Assembly: GCA_026184295.1 (NCBI GenBank)
Contig: JAHCJK010000018.1
Coordinates: 1 to 53,220 of the forward strand
Reading direction: 5' to 3'
DNA length: 53,220 nucleotides
From: Planctomycetota bacterium
Lineage (GTDB): Bacteria; Planctomycetota; SZUA-567; H5-PLA8
Below are positions 50,041 to 53,220 of the stretch, piece after piece (the stretch's first letter is position 1; every line of letters begins with the position of its first letter). A program made the translations under genes and the position numbers. The notes beneath the pieces are model-generated. The model made no database searches. It was not told the DNA's origin and was given only the letters and a program-made list of their open reading frames with translations.

Positions 50041-51590
50041 GCCCCGCTGCGGTAGTACATGCGCGTGCCCTCGAACACCGGCGTGCTGATGAAGCTGAAG
50101 CCGTTCAAGGGCCGCTCCTCGAGCACGTTGGTGGCCAGGGCGTTGTACGCGCGGCCCGGCTGCAGCACGATGCAGGCGCCCATGTCGCCCATCAGGTAGA
50201 TGTTCTTCCCGCCCAGGGTGGGGCTGGCGCAGGACCCCGGCTTCTTGACCCATTTCACGTCGGTCGAGAAGGGCGTGGCCCAGTAGGCCTCCTTGCCCGT
50301 CTGCGCGTCCACGGCCGCCATCGTGCCGCCTTCGCAGATGGAATAGACGAGGCCCTCGTGGAGCAACGGGGAGGCGACCACCATGCCGCTCTCGCGCTCC
50401 GTGTTCTTGGTGTCGTCGGGCATGGCCAGCCTGTACAGCTCCGTCGGCGCTTCGCCGGCGCGCGCCGGCATCTTGACCGCGACGAGGATCACCCGCTTGT
50501 TGCGGTCCCCGTAATAGGCGATGCCGTTTTCGATCATGGGCGTGGACCACAGCCAGCCGATGGCCTTGTAGTCGCTGAGGACCTTCCCGTCGGAAAGGCG
50601 CAGGATGTTGGCTTTGCTGTGCGCACGGAACATCGCGTCTTCGCCGTCCACTTTGAAGGAGCGCGGCACGGCGATGCCGTCGTTGTACCCGGGGCCCTTC
50701 ACGCGCCAGAGTTCGCGGCCGGTGTCCTTGTCGTATCCGATGGTCAGGTCGTTGCCCATGAAGATCAGGCGCGATCCGGCGAGCAGCATGGAACTGTGGT
50801 TGCCGTGCTCGGGCGCGTTGATGCCTTCGATGAACTGGAGCCACTTGCGGTTTCCGTCCAGGTCGTAGCACGCCACCGTCATCGAACAGGGCCCGTTGAC
50901 GCCGCCCAGGAAGCAGGCCCACACGCGCGTGCCGTCGGAGACGGGCGTCCCCGAGGTCGTGCCGCAGTGCTGCATGTAGGGCGTGCCGCAGAAGCGCTTC
51001 TTGTCGTAGGCGCTCAGGGCCTTGAAGAGTTTGACTTCCATGTCGCGCTTCTGGTTGGAAAGCACGGTCATGGCGTCTTCCTGGGCCGGCGAGGGACCGG
51101 TGGACGAGATGTTCGCGTTGCACTGTTCGAGGATGCGGTCGTTGAGTTTGCGCAGGTCGTCGGCCACGGGGGTCACGCTGGACTTGAAGTCCGAGTTGCT
51201 CAAGTCCGCCTCGGTCGCGGCTTCGTAGTAGCCGTTGGAGCGGCTCCAGGCGATCCGGCCGGTGCGCTTGTCGATGCAGAGCAGGTCGGCGAAGTTCGCG
51301 CACACGAAGATGCGGTCGCCCACCACGATGGGCGAGGCGACGCTGCCGGAAGGCATGCGCGTCATCCAGAGGATGTTTTTCGTCGCGTAGGCGTTGCCGG
51401 AGGCCTTGCGTTCCCAGGTGAGCGGAGGCGTTGCGCCCGGGTACCGGCCGGTTCCGTCGCCGCGAAAGCCGGTGGGCCGTTCCGGCGTTGGCTGGTAGTC
51501 CGCCGCGCCCTGTTCCGCGGCGCGGGATAGTCCGGCGGCGGCGGCCAAGGCCAGCAGGATCGGGGCGCAGCGGTTGCGCATTCGGATCAT
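50013..51590 (-). CDS. secreted PQQ-like beta-propeller protein (paralogue 2)
   Basis: A 525-residue exported propeller. The signal peptide is MIRMRNRCAPILLALAAAAG. Blade motifs include CIDKRTGRIAWSRSN, YDKDTGRELWRVKG and VDAQTGKEAYWATP. It shares the opening QPTPE-P-GFRGDGTGR-PGATPP and the ending YCIG-R with the adjacent gene, so the two are tandem duplicates. A helical insert (about 130-195) interrupts the blades. The start is ATG 51590, 6 nt after GGAG; ATG 51596 abuts the ribosome site and is unlikely. It follows the other paralogue by 15 bp in the same operon. Confidence 0.87.
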   Translation of the reverse strand: MIRMRNRCAPILLALAAAAGLSRAAEQGAADYQPTPERPTGFRGDGTGRYPGATPPLTWERKASGNAYATKNILWMTRMPSGSVASPIVVGDRIFVCANFADLLCIDKRTGRIAWSRSNGYYEAATEADLSNSDFKSSVTPVADDLRKLNDRILEQCNANISSTGPSPAQEDAMTVLSNQKRDMEVKLFKALSAYDKKRFCGTPYMQHCGTTSGTPVSDGTRVWACFLGGVNGPCSMTVACYDLDGNRKWLQFIEGINAPEHGNHSSMLLAGSRLIFMGNDLTIGYDKDTGRELWRVKGPGYNDGIAVPRSFKVDGEDAMFRAHSKANILRLSDGKVLSDYKAIGWLWSTPMIENGIAYYGDRNKRVILVAVKMPARAGEAPTELYRLAMPDDTKNTERESGMVVASPLLHEGLVYSICEGGTMAAVDAQTGKEAYWATPFSTDVKWVKKPGSCASPTLGGKNIYLMGDMGACIVLQPGRAYNALATNVLEERPLNGFSFISTPVFEGTRMYYRSGAYLYCIGER

Positions 51591-51605
51591 GGGCATCTCC
51601 AATCG

Positions 51606-53174
51606 TCAACGGGGTCCGATGCAGAAAAGGAAGTGCGGGGAGCGGTAGTACAAGCGTTCGCCCTGGAAGACCGGGGTCGAGAGGTTCTGCGCCTGGTGTT
51701 TGCCTTCCACCAGATCGGCGACGTGGTTGACGGCGACTTCCTTGTATTGGCGCCCGGGTTCGATCACCACCGTCGTGCCCTGGTTGTCCATGAGGTAGAT
51801 GTATTTGCCGGCCAGCGCGGGGCTGGCGGACGCGCCGCCCCAGGCCCAGTATTCGGTGCGCGGCTTGAGCGGCAGGAGTTTGCGGTAGACGACCTCGCCG
51901 GTGGCCGCGTCCTGCACGGCCAGCCCGCCGCCGCAGTAGAGCTGATAGATCAGGCCGTCCACGAAGAGCGGGGAGGCGTTGAGGTCGCCCTTTTCGAACT
52001 TGCCGGCGAGTTCGTCGGCGCCCCATTCGACCTTCTTGAAGGTGAGCTTTGGGGTCACCTGGCCGCTCTCGCAACTGGCGGGCACCGTGTACGACTTGAA
52101 ACTCTTGTTGCCCCCCGGCGTCCACATGTAGATCGCGTTGCCTTCCACGATGGCGGACGTGAAGCTGTACTCGAGATTCCGGCCCTTCCAGATCTGCCGC
52201 CCGTCCCGCAGGCGGGTGAAGCCGGTGGTCTGAAGGCCGACGACGAGTTCGCCGCCCGCGACGAAACGGTAGAGCGAGCCGCAGTTGCTGCCCTGGACCG
52301 GGTTGCGCCAGAGCACCTTGCCCGTGGCGATCTCGTACCCGCGCATCTCGGGATCGCCCCACACCACGAACTGCCCGCCCGCGACGACGGGGCTCGAATA
52401 GTGGCCCTTCTCCTCGCCGCCGCGCGTGCCGTGGGCGATCCAGAGGCGCTTGCCGTTCATGTCGTAGCAGACGGCCACGCCGGAGGCGAAGAAGGCGCAG
52501 ACGCGCGTGCCGTCGCTGCACGGCGTCTCGGTGCAGAAGCCGTAGATCACCTGGGGCCAGTCGCCGACGAAGCGCTTCTTGTCGATGGCCGCCAGTTCCT
52601 CGCGGATGCGCTTCTCCAGGGCGCGCTTTTTCTGGATCGCGGGGAGCATGCGCCAGTCGGAGGCCGCGGCGCCGGGAAGTTGGGCGTTGAGCGCCTCGGC
52701 AATCTCGGCGTTGAGTTTTTCCACCTGCGGGAGGAGCGGGTCGAGCTTCTCGGCGATGGCGGGCATGGCCTTGCGTTCCTCGTCGCTCAGGCTTTCGAAC
52801 TCGAAGTTCGAGCGGATCCAGAGGATGCGGCCGGTCTGCCGGTCGAGGCAGACGAGGTCGGCGAACTCGCAGGTCACGAAGACGCGGTTGCCGGCGACGA
52901 TGGGGCTGGAGATGCCGCCGGCGGGCAGCGGCGCGGCCCACACGATGCCCTTGGCGTCGTACCCCGAGCCCGCGCGCGTGCGCGACCACGCGGTCGGCGG
53001 CGTGGCGCCGGGAAAACGCCCGGTGCCGTCGCCGCGAAAGCCGACGGGGTTTTCGGGCGTGGGCTGGAAGGCGGGCGCGCCCGGGACGCTGGGCCCCGGC
53101 GTGGCCGCGCGGGCGGCGTGCAGGCAAACGCACAGAGACAAGAGCGCTCCCGCGAGCATCCGTGTGGATCTCAT
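51606..53174 (-). CDS. secreted PQQ-like beta-propeller protein (paralogue 1)
   Basis: A 522-residue exported propeller with signal peptide MRSTRMLAGALLSLCVCLHA. Blades include CLDRQTGRILWIRSN, YEIATGKVLWRNPV and QDAATGEVVYRKLL. A coiled, Lys/Glu-rich insert (LPAIQKKRALEKRIREELAA, about 175-195) occupies the same place as the helical insert of its paralogue. No catalytic PQQ residues are evident. A full AAGGAGG ribosome site lies upstream of ATG 53174. It is the first gene of the pair; its promoter is outside or at the edge of the window. Function unknown: surface or periplasmic binding is a guess. Confidence 0.88.
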   Translation of the reverse strand: MRSTRMLAGALLSLCVCLHAARAATPGPSVPGAPAFQPTPENPVGFRGDGTGRFPGATPPTAWSRTRAGSGYDAKGIVWAAPLPAGGISSPIVAGNRVFVTCEFADLVCLDRQTGRILWIRSNFEFESLSDEERKAMPAIAEKLDPLLPQVEKLNAEIAEALNAQLPGAAASDWRMLPAIQKKRALEKRIREELAAIDKKRFVGDWPQVIYGFCTETPCSDGTRVCAFFASGVAVCYDMNGKRLWIAHGTRGGEEKGHYSSPVVAGGQFVVWGDPEMRGYEIATGKVLWRNPVQGSNCGSLYRFVAGGELVVGLQTTGFTRLRDGRQIWKGRNLEYSFTSAIVEGNAIYMWTPGGNKSFKSYTVPASCESGQVTPKLTFKKVEWGADELAGKFEKGDLNASPLFVDGLIYQLYCGGGLAVQDAATGEVVYRKLLPLKPRTEYWAWGGASASPALAGKYIYLMDNQGTTVVIEPGRQYKEVAVNHVADLVEGKHQAQNLSTPVFQGERLYYRSPHFLFCIGPR

Positions 53175-53220
53175 GACGGCCTCCTTGGTTGTCCGGCTGC
53201 GGCTACTCCAGCGCCAGGCG

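Overview
The window is GC-rich (about two thirds G+C by eye) and dense with genes. It looks like a chromosomal segment from the PVC group, most likely a planctomycete-like bacterium; Lentisphaerae or Verrucomicrobia relatives cannot be excluded. The reasons are the gene mix: two sulfatases, three PQQ-type beta-propeller proteins (one starting with the DWPQWRGP motif), a ceramidase-like protein, zinc-ribbon proteins with a membrane helix and a Pro/Ala linker, a squalene-cyclase-fold repeat protein, a secreted beta-helix protein and two separate sets of pseudopilins. Large palindromic intergenic repeats of the kind scattered through PVC genomes are also present. No rRNA, tRNA, CRISPR array, transposase or phage gene was seen.

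Layout. 1-2.9 kb: a 22-bp tandem repeat, a small DUF559 nuclease-like gene, a sulfatase and a roughly 400-bp simple-sequence array. 3.0-6.7 kb: AraC regulator, ceramidase-like protein and DegT-type PLP aminotransferase, ending in a bidirectional terminator. 6.7-14.5 kb (minus): a seven-gene operon with five pseudopilin-type proteins (one of 920 aa), a zinc-ribbon membrane protein and a small unknown. 14.7-18.6 kb: sulfatase, squalene-cyclase-fold membrane protein and HMA metal-binding protein. 19.0-26.5 kb: a catabolic island with DUF2848 protein, cupin, nitrilase fused to an SGNH-like domain, a GntR/FCD regulator, a divergent HpaB-type flavin monooxygenase, a Rieske oxygenase and a GntR-LacI hybrid regulator. 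26.5-32.9 kb: phosphoketolase and acetate kinase, divergent from glucan phosphorylase. 33.1-39.7 kb: a glycoside-hydrolase-like secreted protein coupled to a PQQ propeller, then a zinc-ribbon/LamG-like membrane protein. 39.9-43.7 kb: ATP-dependent PEP carboxykinase and a beta-helix protein. 44.1-49.3 kb: a second pseudopilin operon with a HEAT-repeat protein. 49.5-53.2 kb: an unknown 175-aa gene behind a sigma-54-like promoter, convergent with two paralogous PQQ-propeller genes.

How the genes fit together. Glucan phosphorylase, phosphoketolase, acetate kinase and PEP carboxykinase form a plausible route from stored glucan through acetyl phosphate to acetate and ATP, with a gluconeogenic enzyme nearby. 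The 19-26 kb block reads as a regulated pathway for an aromatic, heterocyclic or quaternary-amine compound that I cannot name; it is the best candidate for an undescribed system. The two pseudopilin operons lack an assembly ATPase, platform protein and prepilin peptidase, so they must rely on machinery encoded elsewhere.
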